From Brachypodium distachyon (taxonomy: Eukaryota; Streptophyta; Magnoliopsida; Poales; Poaceae), in the NCBI RefSeq assembly GCF_000005505.3, contig NC_016133.3, positions 52,975,237 to 53,039,236 of the forward strand: a DNA stretch of 64,000 nucleotides, read 5' to 3'. The notes beneath the pieces were generated by a model, which saw nothing but the letters and a program-made list of their open reading frames with translations, was not told the DNA's origin and did no database searches. Position 1 is the stretch's first letter. Each line of letters begins with the position of its first letter. This document shows, piece by piece, positions 12,394 through 23,311 of this stretch. The position numbers were made by a program, and so were the translations under genes.

Positions 12394-12599
12394 TTTTAGG
12401 TATCAAGCGTTGCTAGTGACTTTAGTCCCACTTCGCTAGTGGGAGAGGGCTACGACCGGCATATAAGAGAGAGTAGTCACTCTCTCATCAGTCCGGACTT
12501 TTATGATGAGGAGGGATCTTTGCTTATATGACTGTGCCGGATGCGCATGAACGGTTAAACACGACACGAGTGTGTGGAGCTGGACCTGAGATGCTGACA
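12394..12599 (+). repeat. 3' LTR of the TRIM element (206 bp)
   Basis: Begins TTTTAGGTATCAAGCG and ends GAGATGCTGACA. It holds the full-length form of the LTR, including a CATATAAGAGAGAG stretch that could serve as a TATA region. Confidence 0.9.
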
Positions 12600-12604
12600 G
12601 TCAC

Positions 12605-13681
12605 ACCCTTCAATTTTAAATGGTGTGCTTTGTTGTGTGATCGATTAGGGAAGACGGCCTTGATCTTGATCGCCCCTTTCATCAAATTTGTAGGTGTTGC
12701 GATGATTGTTGTCGCCAGGAAGTTGGTTTTGGGTTGATCGATGTATCCGCTTTGTCTTGTTTGTTAAAGGCTAAACCTCATATATGGAGTACGGATCGAC
12801 CAAGAATAGAATCAAATTTGTAGGTGCGGCTTTTATCATTTTGATTCAGAGGTAGAAGGTTTCAACTTTTTTTTGAAAAAAGAATAGACTTCAGTAATCC
12901 AACCTTCAGTTTGGAGTACAGATCGACGAAGAATACGTACCTGTGACAAATGCTAAACCTCATATACGGGGTATTAATTACATAGAATTGGCGAGCACTC
13001 TTCTGTGTATAACGCATCATCACGTACGACCGACAAACATATCTTACTTTAATTAATTGCAATACAACGTGATTATAAATCTAAGCGCATGTGACAAGGA
13101 CGATCCTCAATGAATTGCTAGAGTATCCCTGCAAGCTTTTGCACACAGCTCGATCGCGCTAGCTGTACAGTTGTTTGGTGCAGGAAACGGCTCTACGTTT
13201 CTCATTTCAGCATGACGTCTTTAGCTAGCGCCGGTGTAGGAGTTCGAGACCGGAAGATGGAAGAATCGTGTGAATCAGGGACGATATATGTAGGCGAAAT
13301 TTTTGAGTTTTTCAGACTACTTGTCGAGTAGCTCGGTCCGGGGCAAAACGGGTTCAATTCACGACGGAGACGGCGTGCGTCGCCAGAGACCACAGTACGC
13401 TGGATGGATCCCCTTTGAACGAACGGGGACGCCTTTGCCTGACGAATGGTCGATCTCCGTCTGGTTGGTATACAGGCTTCAGTCACGCGGCCAAGCAGCA
13501 CGCACGTAGAAAACCGCACGAGGCCGTACGTACGTGCAGATGGCAGGGCCGAAACCATGCAATCGACTACGGCAGCTACTGTTGAATCGACTTTCTTGGT
13601 CGCTTGCTCGTTCCATCAGACTTTCTTGGCCGCCCGGCTCCTGCTTCAGCATCAACTCTGACTGCCAGGGGAGCCGAGCTA
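12605..13681. other. Intergenic; short local duplications
   Basis: The phrase around GCTAAACCTCATATA occurs at about 12.77 and 12.95 kb, and GGAGTACGGATCGAC / GGAGTACAGATCGAC at about 12.79 and 12.91 kb, showing small diverged duplications. No gene is supported. Confidence 0.4.
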
Positions 13682-13843
13682 GGCTCGGTTTGGTATTGTG
13701 ATGTATTATTATAATTCCGTTTGTTTCACAGTTCTTCGCTGTTTTCGTGTTTGGCTAACCAATTTTTTTTTTATGGCTATTTTTCGACAACAGATTATAA
13801 AATAAGTTCAGCGCAGTATAATTCAGCAATGTCAAACTGAGTC
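13682..13843. mobile_element. Tourist-like MITE (PIF/Harbinger derived)
   Basis: The left end GGCTCGGTTTGGTATTG pairs with the reverse complement of the right end, GACTCAGTTTGACATTG. Flanking trinucleotides are CTA and TTA, fitting the 3-bp TWA-type target of the PIF/Harbinger group with one change. The 162-bp length and lack of coding are typical. Confidence 0.7.
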
Positions 13844-13846
13844 TTA

Positions 13847-16800
13847 GCGCAGTGCGTTTCAGTAGCTTACCTCACCCGGTTCTTCTCCTTCTCCCCTTTC
13901 TTTGTTCCGAGAGTTGGGTCGTCTTTTTTTATCTCCTTTGCTGCAAGAGCATGATCTTATATTATACACCGATGATCGAGTAATAAAAACAAAACATTTA
14001 GCAGAAAACAGAATTACAAGCCGCAAAAATGCCACGCCATTATGCCTCCTCAAGACTATGACTAGCACACCGAAGAAATTCGTGCATCTATCTTCAAATG
14101 GTTGCACCTAGAGCTGCCTATGCCTCCACACCCTGCATCGACACCAAATTGATGATATGCAAACAAATGAAGTTTTTTCTTATGAAAAACAAGATCATTA
14201 TGATAGATTTAAATAGGCCAGCAAACACTTGTTAAATAACCGATTTTATACTTAGCCCAATAAACCACATCACAAACATGTTAAAAACTGAATGAGGTGG
14301 TGGAAGATTAAAGCTCACATAAATGACTCGCCACACCAGACAAACCATCAGACACTCGACAAAGAGATGATGAATCATTTCCTCTCCATTAGAGAAGCAA
14401 CACAAAATTGCTTCCCTTCACCTTGCGCTTGGCTACATCATTCTTGAGGATGACTAACGACATAGTTATTGAATATTTAAACACTTCAATAAATGTTTAG
14501 TCCAAAAAAATCATGGCATAAGTGATGAAGCATATTATATCATGGAAATTAGACATGCTAAATAGCAACACATAACGATATAACAAGTCTACATCATGAA
14601 TAATATAGCATCTACTCATAATCAACAAGGAGCAAATCATGGATGACTCTGGTGCGCGATGGCTAGGTTAATCGAATCGATTCACGCGACACACGGGCGA
14701 GGCGGACATAGGAGAAGCGTGCGTGGGGATGTTTCTTTGTTTCCTTGCTAATGGATGGGATACTTGCATCTTCTATGCTGGTCTCCCACTCTCATGCTAG
14801 TAAGGTGAGACTATTTCTACTCTTTGATCCCACTTCATACATGGGTTTTGAGATTTTTCAGAAAAGATAATAATTAGGATTGGGGTTTGGACTTTGGTTC
14901 AGTGGTGAAATTCTAACAAGAGCTGGCAAACAAAAATCTTAATTCTCGGATGAATTTTAAGCTTTCCAGAACAATTTCTTCTGAAAATGGCAATTTTGAT
15001 TGATTAACGGCCCCACACATGGATTTTACAATAAACTACCCGAAAGGATTTCGTGTCATCTTATCTATGATCAGGGGTATGTCTATCATGTCTATAGACA
15101 CCTTAAAAAAAAGGTTGTATATACGTCAAAGGCACGGTTGGTTTGTTTGCTTCTGATTACAAAACCATGCGATGTAATCATCATCAGGCTGGTCTTGGGT
15201 TAAACCTGCAAGCCTCCATCGAGGTAGCTGCATCTTTGACGTAGGCTACTATAATAACTACTACTAATACCAACCAATATTAGCAGCCAGAAATGGGACC
15301 TTTGTTTTCAACACAGTTGTAGTCCAATGCGTGGACCTGCATCTCGGTTCGGTGCATCTCGAGATTCCTAAGCGCGCTAGCTAGGTAGCCGACCTGCCGA
15401 ACCATACCCACATTTTTCAACTACAACTTTACCTCGGCAGGAAGAAAAATAAAATCAACTACTCCGTAGAACTGCATTGCCATCAGTTGATCTATTCTTG
15501 TTTCTGCAACTGCACTTTTTCTTGGGTTTCTCTTTTGTTTACTCCTTTATCTCTGACTGTGTCTAGCATAGGGTACTGAGATTAAAAATGATCCTACAAG
15601 AGTTCTAAGAATTAACTTCACTGGAAACGTCACACTGAACCCGTCTTTCTCCGAGAAAAAAACAAAGCTCAACGTGTGAACATATCTTTATAAGATTCAA
15701 CTTTGACATAATTAAGAATCAATTGCGTTTGTCTGATCTAAGACCCGATATCGAATCGTTTGCATGGCAGCTTGTCTTGTAACTATCAGCCATCGAACCG
15801 TGTCTTCGTTTGACTAGTTCGTGTACTGAATTTGCACTCATATGGAAGTCATGTTAGCATGGTCAAAATTTCAAAGTTATCATGGATGTTCGCTGAGGAA
15901 TTCTACAGAATTGATCGTACAGTTAACTTATCATTGAAAACAATTAAGGTGTTCACCTTTGAACTGATGTCAAGTTGTCAACCTTTTGCTTTTGGATTGC
16001 GTTAAAATATAACAACCAACCAGTTCACCCATATATATGATATAAAAAGGAAGCAATTCACTTGTACTTCAGCAGATTGAAATCTCCACAATATATTAGA
16101 GCAGGATGTTTTAAGGAAGACATACACATGTAAATATTTACTGCCCCAAATATTGTCTGGTCGAATTCAGTTGGTAAACTCCAAAACCACACCAATTTGA
16201 CCCTTAAATTTCTTACCTTACAAACTTGATCTTTGATCTTAGTTAAAATGGTATGACTGCTCGCATGTGGTATGACTGCTCTGTGTTAGATATATTGCTG
16301 ACTTTCCCTAATAAGTCAAACTTTTAAGTGAACTGGTTAAACGTATCTATTCAATATGGTACTAGAGCCAATAGGTCCCAAGATCAAGACCCGAGAAACA
16401 CAAATAGTAGACATGAGCGGGAATTTTAAATACATTCCGACCTTTAATTTCCGTGACAGCTCGTACAATTGGGTAAACTGGTTAGGAGAATCAAATTAAT
16501 AGTATTGATGTTTTTACGAGACTACGCAACTTTTAGAGAATAAACTTAATTCTTGAGATTTAGATCAAAGTAGCATACATAGTTATTGATGTTGACAGAA
16601 TAGGCCTATGGGGTGGAGCACTGGAGCTGAGATCGATTAAACACACATTGCACCTCTAGACTACGGTTTCATCCACTAAACACAAATCGTCTGCTCAAGA
16701 CTTGTAACCTTGGTTAAAAAAAGACACTCATGTAACCTAATGGGCCTAATCAGTCGACTATCCGTCCGATCTGAGCACCACGTGATTAGAAGAGCTTCAA

Positions 16801-19800
16801 GGGGTCGGATACTCACATGTCCTGTACCATTTGACTTTACAAATCTGAAAGACGAACCGACGCGAGAGCGTCTCCGGGGCTTAATTTTGCAGCACGTGAA
16901 TTGTTGGTTTACATGTACGAATCATGATGTCTGTCGACATGTAGGAATAGTATTAAGGTACAGTGGCTGCACATGACAATCGGTTCCGCTTGATCACTCC
17001 TCCGCTGTTGAAGACAGCTGCTGCAACAACCAGGAGTTGTCTGCTCGTAACTCGGCTGAACTTTTCTTTGTTTTAATTCTTTTTTATAACTATAGTACTT
17101 TAGTGATTATGTGCTTCCTTTCATGTAGAGATCGGGATTGAAGTCATTGAACTCTTGCGGTTGTATGGCTTGATTGATGAGAAATCAATAAAGATTCAAA
17201 AATTGAATACTCCGTAGAAAAATACGGGTGCAATGTAATCTTCAGGATATATCTATTTTTTATAAGAATATGAATTGAACGTACCCACTTTCTTAATTGC
17301 TTAACCAGTGAGACCAGTCAAGCTCTTTTTTTTTAACCTATGCGTCGATTTCTTTTTCACTAAACTAGCCTAGTACCAATGTTCAGCTGCCATGCCCCCA
17401 AAACGAAGTCATCAAGTAGTCATTTTACTTGATTCAGAAGATAAGTCTGAGACAAGCTTGATCTAGCTCGTGTAGCATTTGAATAATAGGCCATTCTCTT
17501 GTACTTTCAACCACCTTGCAGTTAGTATCAATCGAATTAGGTAAGAGCGATTTGACCTTCATAAAGTCCAAAGGGCCTGTCATTTTTTAGGATTTTGTTA
17601 AGATTTATGTCCTAATCCTAGTGCATTGTGTTCAGTCAGTGTTGGACAGGACAAAGGCCTCGCTGCGGTAAGCCAAGCGTAGGTAGTGACGAAAAGGGAG
17701 CCCAGAGCTCCCAGACAGAGGGATCATACATGATAGCGGCATAGGGCACATTGTCCCCAAGACGTGACTGTATCAGTGTATCTGCTACAAACGTTTCCAG
17801 GGTAACTTTCTTTTCTTTTAACAAGCTTTCTTGAGAGTGAAAGGACGAAACCTTTGGGTGGCAGCGTGACCAATCAAGGGTGCTTTTCTTTGTGTGACAA
17901 AAAAATAGAAAAATCTATCGATGTATGCAATATCAAATAAATATAATATAAAAAATATCATGACATATTTCATAAAACTAATTTAGAGTCTTAAATGTTG
18001 GTAGACTTTTCTTTAAACTTGGTCAAACTTTTATGTACATACCGTATGAAACTAGAACATCTTAATGTAAGAACGGACGATACCGTATGGCATATGAAAC
18101 TACATTTTATATTGTACTCGTGTGGATGAAACTATCTCCCCCTTTCCTGATAGAGGAATTCCTTTCGGGAACAGAGGGATCGAAACACAGAGCTATCCTT
18201 GGTTTTATCTGTTCCACTGAAAGCGATGCCTTTTCTACACCAAATGATTGTTGGCCATTACCTCCTCCCAACTACTATAGCCTGTTTTGTGGTGATATAT
18301 TGACATCGACGCACTAGACTATATTAGTTGTATGGTTAAACAATGCGCCCAAGAGCACATGCTTCCGATGAAAAAACAACCTGAGTGACAATCAAATTGC
18401 CCCTTTATAATATGTAATGTTTCGTCATATACGATATTTTCGTGACTACAGAATATTTCTGGATTAAGTATAATCGAGAGAGGATTTTCGAACCGGGCGT
18501 AATGCAGCGGAGTATTTGTCATTTTCGGGAATCCGTATAGGAACCGTATTTCTTGCCTGGGTATCGGGGCCCACAAGTGTTATATTACATTTTACCTGAG
18601 CAAGTTTTATTCTAGCATTCATGATCCCCCTCGGCTTCTCGCCTTCTACTTTCTTCCTTCTTCAGTTCGTCGCCCGGTCCTGGTCCTCCATTGTTGGGTG
18701 CTTGACCGTTGAGCTCGAACCTAAAATTTTCCGAGGATTCTAGCCTTCTAGTACTACAACCTCATTTTACCGATGTCAAATCTTAGCTCGAAAGGTTGGT
18801 TCTTATCGACAGGAAACCAACTTAGAAACCCCAAATACAGGGGAAACAAGTCGCGACCTGAAGGTTAGTATTTCTCGTTTCCTTCGAATAGGTGGGTTGT
18901 AAATTCACTTGTGAAGGTTAGCATTCCTTGTCTTTCGAATAGTACAAGAATACCGATTCGGGTTATACGGTTACCTATATAGAATCTTCTTAAAACCAAA
19001 ATACCATTTCGGGGCGCACGACGCTTCTTTACCACTAGGTCCCACGCACGGCAAAAAAAAATCGCTTTATGTGGAATATCGCTCGGCCCGTCGGCGGTTC
19101 GTGAATGACGCGCGTGACGTAGCGGCACAACGGTCGTGGGCTGGTGGAATGGCATGGCGCGCCGCCAGCTGGGCCGAGGACATGCCCATAAAGCAATCGA
19201 TGCATTATGCTCTTGCTGCTCCGTATGGTGGTGGGCTGGGTTCAAAGCTAGATTGCTATGCTATGCTCCATTGGATTGAAAAAAAAAGGAGCAAACAATG
19301 GTTCTACTGTACGAGTAGTAGATTTGATGAGGGACGATGCAATCTGGCCAGGTTTCTTAAGGTCAACCGTTGCTCTAAGATCCGTAGCGCGATTGTCATC
19401 CGAGGATCTCCTGTACCAATGTTTATTGTAGGATAAGCAATCCACGCCCACTGGAGTAGTTTCGTGAGTCGTGAGGTCAGCTTTGCCTTTGCATCTATGG
19501 GGGCTTGGTTAGTGTGAGTCCGCCTGAATACTGAGATGCTATTTACCCGGAAAAGAATTAACATTAAATTTACCCGCAAAAAATATGCTATGTGCGCGTG
19601 TGTGAAGTTGGGAGGGACCGGGAACCCAGTGGCTACAGCAACTCCACAGCTGAGAGTTGGTGTGGTTCCACTCCACCCGTCCACCGTCGTCGCGTCGGTC
19701 AGCTCATCATGCATCTCTGCCGGCGCGGCTCCACAGCTCTTTTCCACCAGCTCTGCTGCGCACGCAGATATTTCCCTCTCTTCCTTGCCTTCCAATTCAA

Positions 19801-19984
19801 ACCAACCAATCCAAGCACCCGCCGGCCGCTGCCTCCTTTCCTTTCCTTTCTCCCCTCATTTAAAGCGCCCTCCCAGCCCAGGGGTCTCATCAGTCGGTCA
19901 CAAGTCGGTCGCTCCAACTCCACCATCGACTTTTCCACGACCAAACTCGAAAGCTTCCCACCACCTCGCGCCCCGCCGATCGAA
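13847..19984. other. Gene-poor intergenic region
   Basis: About 6 kb without a supported gene; frames are short and lack recognisable domains. A decayed Stowaway copy lies near 17.92-18.09 kb, and near 18.86-18.94 kb a roughly 30-bp phrase containing GAAGGTTAG...TTTCGAATA is repeated. The last 300 bp before the next gene is GC-rich and probably its promoter and leader. Confidence 0.4.
17920..18090. mobile_element. Decayed Stowaway MITE, same family as 321-571
   Basis: Shares with the first element an ordered series of segments: ATATCAAATAAATA, then a TTCATAAAACTAATTTAGA-like stretch, then ATGTTGGTAGA, then AAACTTGGTCAAA. The termini are lost, so the boundaries are approximate. Confidence 0.6.
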
Positions 19985-20399
19985 ATGCACAGGCTCAGCC
20001 TCTCGCCGTCGCCGCAGCAGCAGCAGCAAGACGCCGCCGCCCTCGTCGCTGGCGGAAGCGACGGATCGGAGGCGACGGCGGTGTGGGTGACCGAGGAGTC
20101 GGCGGAGGGCAAGGCCGACAAGGCGCCCGGCGGCCGGTCGGCGAGGTCCATCCACCTCATCCCGCTGCTCACCTTCCTCTGCTTCCTCCTCCTCTTCCTC
20201 TGCTCCCACGTCCCTTCCGCTTCCGGTAAACATACACACCCCGTGTTTACATGTAGCTCAGATCCAGAAAACAGATGTTTCCCTTCTGATGATCCGCGTT
20301 TTGGCTTCGTTTTTTCTAGACATGTCGAGCTTCGGCGGCGGCGGGGGCGGCGGAGATGGAGGGAAGCCGGCTGGCAACCGGAGGCTGAGGATGCTATAA
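19985..20399 (+). CDS. Small single-pass membrane protein, 2 exons, 106 aa
   Basis: Exon 1 is 19985-20225 and exon 2 is 20320-20399, joined in phase 1 across a GTAAAC/CTAG intron. The first 50 residues are polar with a Gln run and many Ala and Gly. Residues about 53-75 form one strongly hydrophobic helix (LIPLLTFLCFLLLFLCS). Exon 2 encodes a short tail, DMSSF, then a Gly run, then AGNRRLRML before the stop. I recall similar small grass and eudicot proteins ending in NRRLRML or NRKLRML, but know of no assigned function. The basic end after a single hydrophobic segment would suit either a secretory-pathway membrane anchor or a processed peptide; this is inference. In-frame upstream Met codons exist, but the upstream sequence reads as leader. 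Confidence 0.65.
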
Positions 20400-21202
20400 T
20401 AACAACTTCTCGTATCAACCATCGCCTTTGTTTTATTTCTACTCCCTTCCTCAGCTTCCAACCGACAATGCAATGTTATTTTCGCTCAGACATGCAGCAG
20501 CACTGAAATCTGGAATTGTATCTTCCCGCCCTTAGTAATACATACCAAGATTATTGGTCGTTTGAGTTACTATACTTCTGAACAAAATTAGGAAGGAACT
20601 GCTTGTACAATGCGTTGATAGTCTGGTGTGACCCAAAGGTGGAGCAGATGCAATTATGCATGCCTTAATTACAGTGTTTAGTGATGTGAGGTCCCGCGTG
20701 ATGGCCCAACAAAGATGGCCTTATCCACACTTCAAATAGCAGCACATCACAGTGCATGATGTCGATGTTCCATATCCACATTGTTTCAGAGAAACCAGAA
20801 TTTTGGGTTGCAAAAGCTACGTTGTACCTCATTTTCTCAAAAATGAAAAAAGTCCCTTTGTACCAAGACTCTAGAAGAACAAATGCAATAGCAGCACATC
20901 TTCAGGATATAGAAAATAAGCAGATACCATAACTGATTTGTACAAATAGTACAGCTTCTGGCACCACTTCCTTAAACGGATAACAAAAGAGTGCATCAAA
21001 AAATTACAGAAGACAAGGAATTTCAGTTGCAACTGCACGAAAATACTATCCAAACGACAATGGTGCTAATTTTATAATCTCTTATGAGTCTCAAAGTAAC
21101 TTTTAAGGACGTCTGAAGGATGACAAAATCAACAGTACAGGCTGAATCAAACTATAATTGGCATCCCAAATCCCTATTTACAATCATACTATCAACAAAT
21201 CA
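20400..21202. other. Convergent 3' flanks
   Basis: This is the 3' flank of the small membrane protein gene (+) and of the BPA1-like gene (-). No further gene is seen. Confidence 0.5.
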
Positions 21203-23311
21203 TCAGATGAATCCCTGGGCAGGCTCAGGCTTTTCTGGGGTGTTGCTAGATTTGTCATCAGCAGTGGCCGTGCAGACAGGAATAGTTACAGGGCTGTCCG
21301 ATGTACGGGTGTTTGCGAATTCGCTGTCCGGGTGCTTACGTTCCTGCTCAGTTTGCTCAGCCATCAGAAGACTTTCAGGCGTATTGGCCTTAGGTAATTC
21401 AGTCTGCTGATGCTTATCCCCCTCCAGACCCATTTCAGTGTTTTCTTGCCCTTGGTCCTTTGCGATTTCACCATCCTGATTGTTTAGTTCCTCAATTCCC
21501 CTTTCACTTCCTTCTGGCATGTTGGTCTTTGGACATTCACCCTTCTGATCAGCCATTTGGCCTGTCTCAGTACTTTCTACAATGGGCACCTTGGCTGGAT
21601 CACCTTCTTGATGCTTTCTCTCGTGTCCAGCCTCTTCACAGCTTTCATGTAAATGACTCTTCATGAGTTCATCCTTCTTTGTGTCATCCTGCTCAGCCAT
21701 CATCATTTCCTTGTTGTACGTATCAGTTGCAGTTGTAGCAACCTTGTTATAGGCCCCAGTTACCCATGCCGCCCCAGTAAGGATATATCTGTTACTCATG
21801 ATCTTAGAACCAGCAGTAGAGACTGTCTGTTCTGCAGCTACCAATGCTGACTTTGTCTTTTCTGCGACCTGGTATTTCTCATCCATTTCCTTCATTTTCT
21901 CATTTACCACTAATGTGCCAGTGCTGATCTTCTCACTTAGGCCCAGACTCTTGTCAATGGAAGATACTTTAGCAGTTGCGGTTGTTGTGAGTTGATGTGT
22001 TTCATCAAAGGTCTTTGCTTTTTCAAGGGCATCCTTGCCAAGAACATATCCTTTGGCCAACATGGAACCAACAACATCCTCCGCTTTCTGAAGAGCAGAT
22101 TCTATGACTCTAGGAGTTTTAGACTGGCAGTGCAAAAAGAGTATCAGGAGTGCTGAGACTACTGAAAGCAATTCATGAATCATTGATGTAAAATGAACAT
22201 GGTCCAACCTCTAGATCGGCTAAAACAGCAGCTGGGAGCTGGTAATTGGTGGCTGGGGTGATGATGACAGCCATATCCACTATTGTCGCACCCTGCACCA
22301 GAAAATATAAATTCACAACGGATTTTTTAATTACACACTATTAGCAATTAATATAGTGAGAGGATGCAAGGAAAATCAAAGAGATAATGGTAAACTGTGT
22401 AAACACAAAAATGAAAGTTTCAAGGTACAAAACACATGCTAGAAGGATACTGAATAGAGTTCAAGATCCAAAGTCCAAAGCCCATACCTTTTTCTCACTA
22501 ATTAGTGAAGAACCCAGAAAAACTTAGTGGAGTGAATAGGGCAAACTCAACTTGACTAAGTCATAACTGTGCCGTTATCATTAGACAGCAGAGAGAGGCG
22601 AAATGGATCCCAGGATGCATATGGGACACTCAACTTGACTAGGTCTTGAGTGTGCCGTTATCATTAAATAGCGGCAAATGGTGGAGAGAGCCGAAATGCT
22701 CCCAGGGTAAACAGTAAATCCATAAAAATATATTTAAATGTGTAAAAACAATAAAAAAATACACATATTTAATGTCTTATATGTGCCTTTAAATTTTCAT
22801 CAAAGAAAAAACATTTCTGCGCACTGAGAGAACAACATGTATTCAGTGCTCTTCAGAATAAGAAAAAACAATAAGTAGTGAACTTGTCATTTTACACAGG
22901 GTGCAAAACTAATATTTTTATAACGAAATTTCATAAGCACACAAAGGACTCAAACAATAATAGTTTAAATTTTTACATAACATTTTGACATGAGCATTTG
23001 GAAATTTGTTTGTGTTAAGTGATAGAAGAATTCATACTGTCAGAAGCATAGCCCTTTCCGCTTCTTGATCATCTTTGAAGGTGATATAGGCAAATTGGGA
23101 CCGCTGGTCACCACTGCAGAGCATTGCCAAGTTAACATAATGCAATTTTTACATACTAAATTAAAACGATAACGGATTTATGATGGAGATCATGTGGCAC
23201 TAACCTTTGCATTTCGACATGTATGATGTTGCCAGAAAAGCAAAAGAACTCCTTGATGTCTCTTTCCGAGGCTTGAAGTGAAACATTGTGGACCTTTACT
23301 GTGCTACCCAT
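21203..23311 (-). CDS. RRM protein of the BPA1 (binding partner of ACD11) family, 4 exons, 395 aa
   Basis: Exons are 23311-23205, 23113-23038, 22292-22209 and 22123-21203, all in phase. The protein starts MGSTVKVHNVSLQASERDI and has an RRM in residues 1-80, with the RNP1-like strand SQFAYITFKDDQEAERAML. The next part matches the BPA1 family: a TPATNYQLP segment, then a long helical region beginning PRVIESALQKAEDVVGSMLA and including GSKIMSNRYILTGAAWVTGA. In Arabidopsis these proteins bind the sphingolipid transfer protein ACD11 and influence cell death and defence. Oddity: from about residue 250 there is an acidic, Glu/Lys/Thr-rich tail made of loosely repeated units (for example GQMADQKGECPKTNMPEGSE), making the protein longer than the family members I recall (about 260 aa). 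Confidence 0.88.

Larger units (their letters stand above)
12163..12599 (+). mobile_element. Complete TRIM/SMART-type miniature LTR retrotransposon
   Basis: The 437-bp element has two direct LTRs (12163-12331 and 12394-12599) around a 62-bp interior. The interior starts, 2 bp after the 5' LTR, with TGGTATCAGAGC (12334-12345), the primer binding site complementary to initiator tRNA-Met. It ends with a purine-rich tract (GGGGCCGAGATGGGA) just before the 3' LTR. The 5' LTR runs TG...CA; the 3' LTR starts TT and ends CA. The element is flanked by a perfect 5-bp target duplication GTCAC (12158-12162 and 12600-12604). It codes for nothing, as is typical of TRIMs, and must have moved using proteins from other elements. 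Confidence 0.93.

Noticed and set aside
19699..20418. 239-codon minus-strand frame over the small membrane protein
   Set aside because: Low-complexity Arg/Gly/Ser content and no domain; it arises from the GC-rich plus-strand exon.
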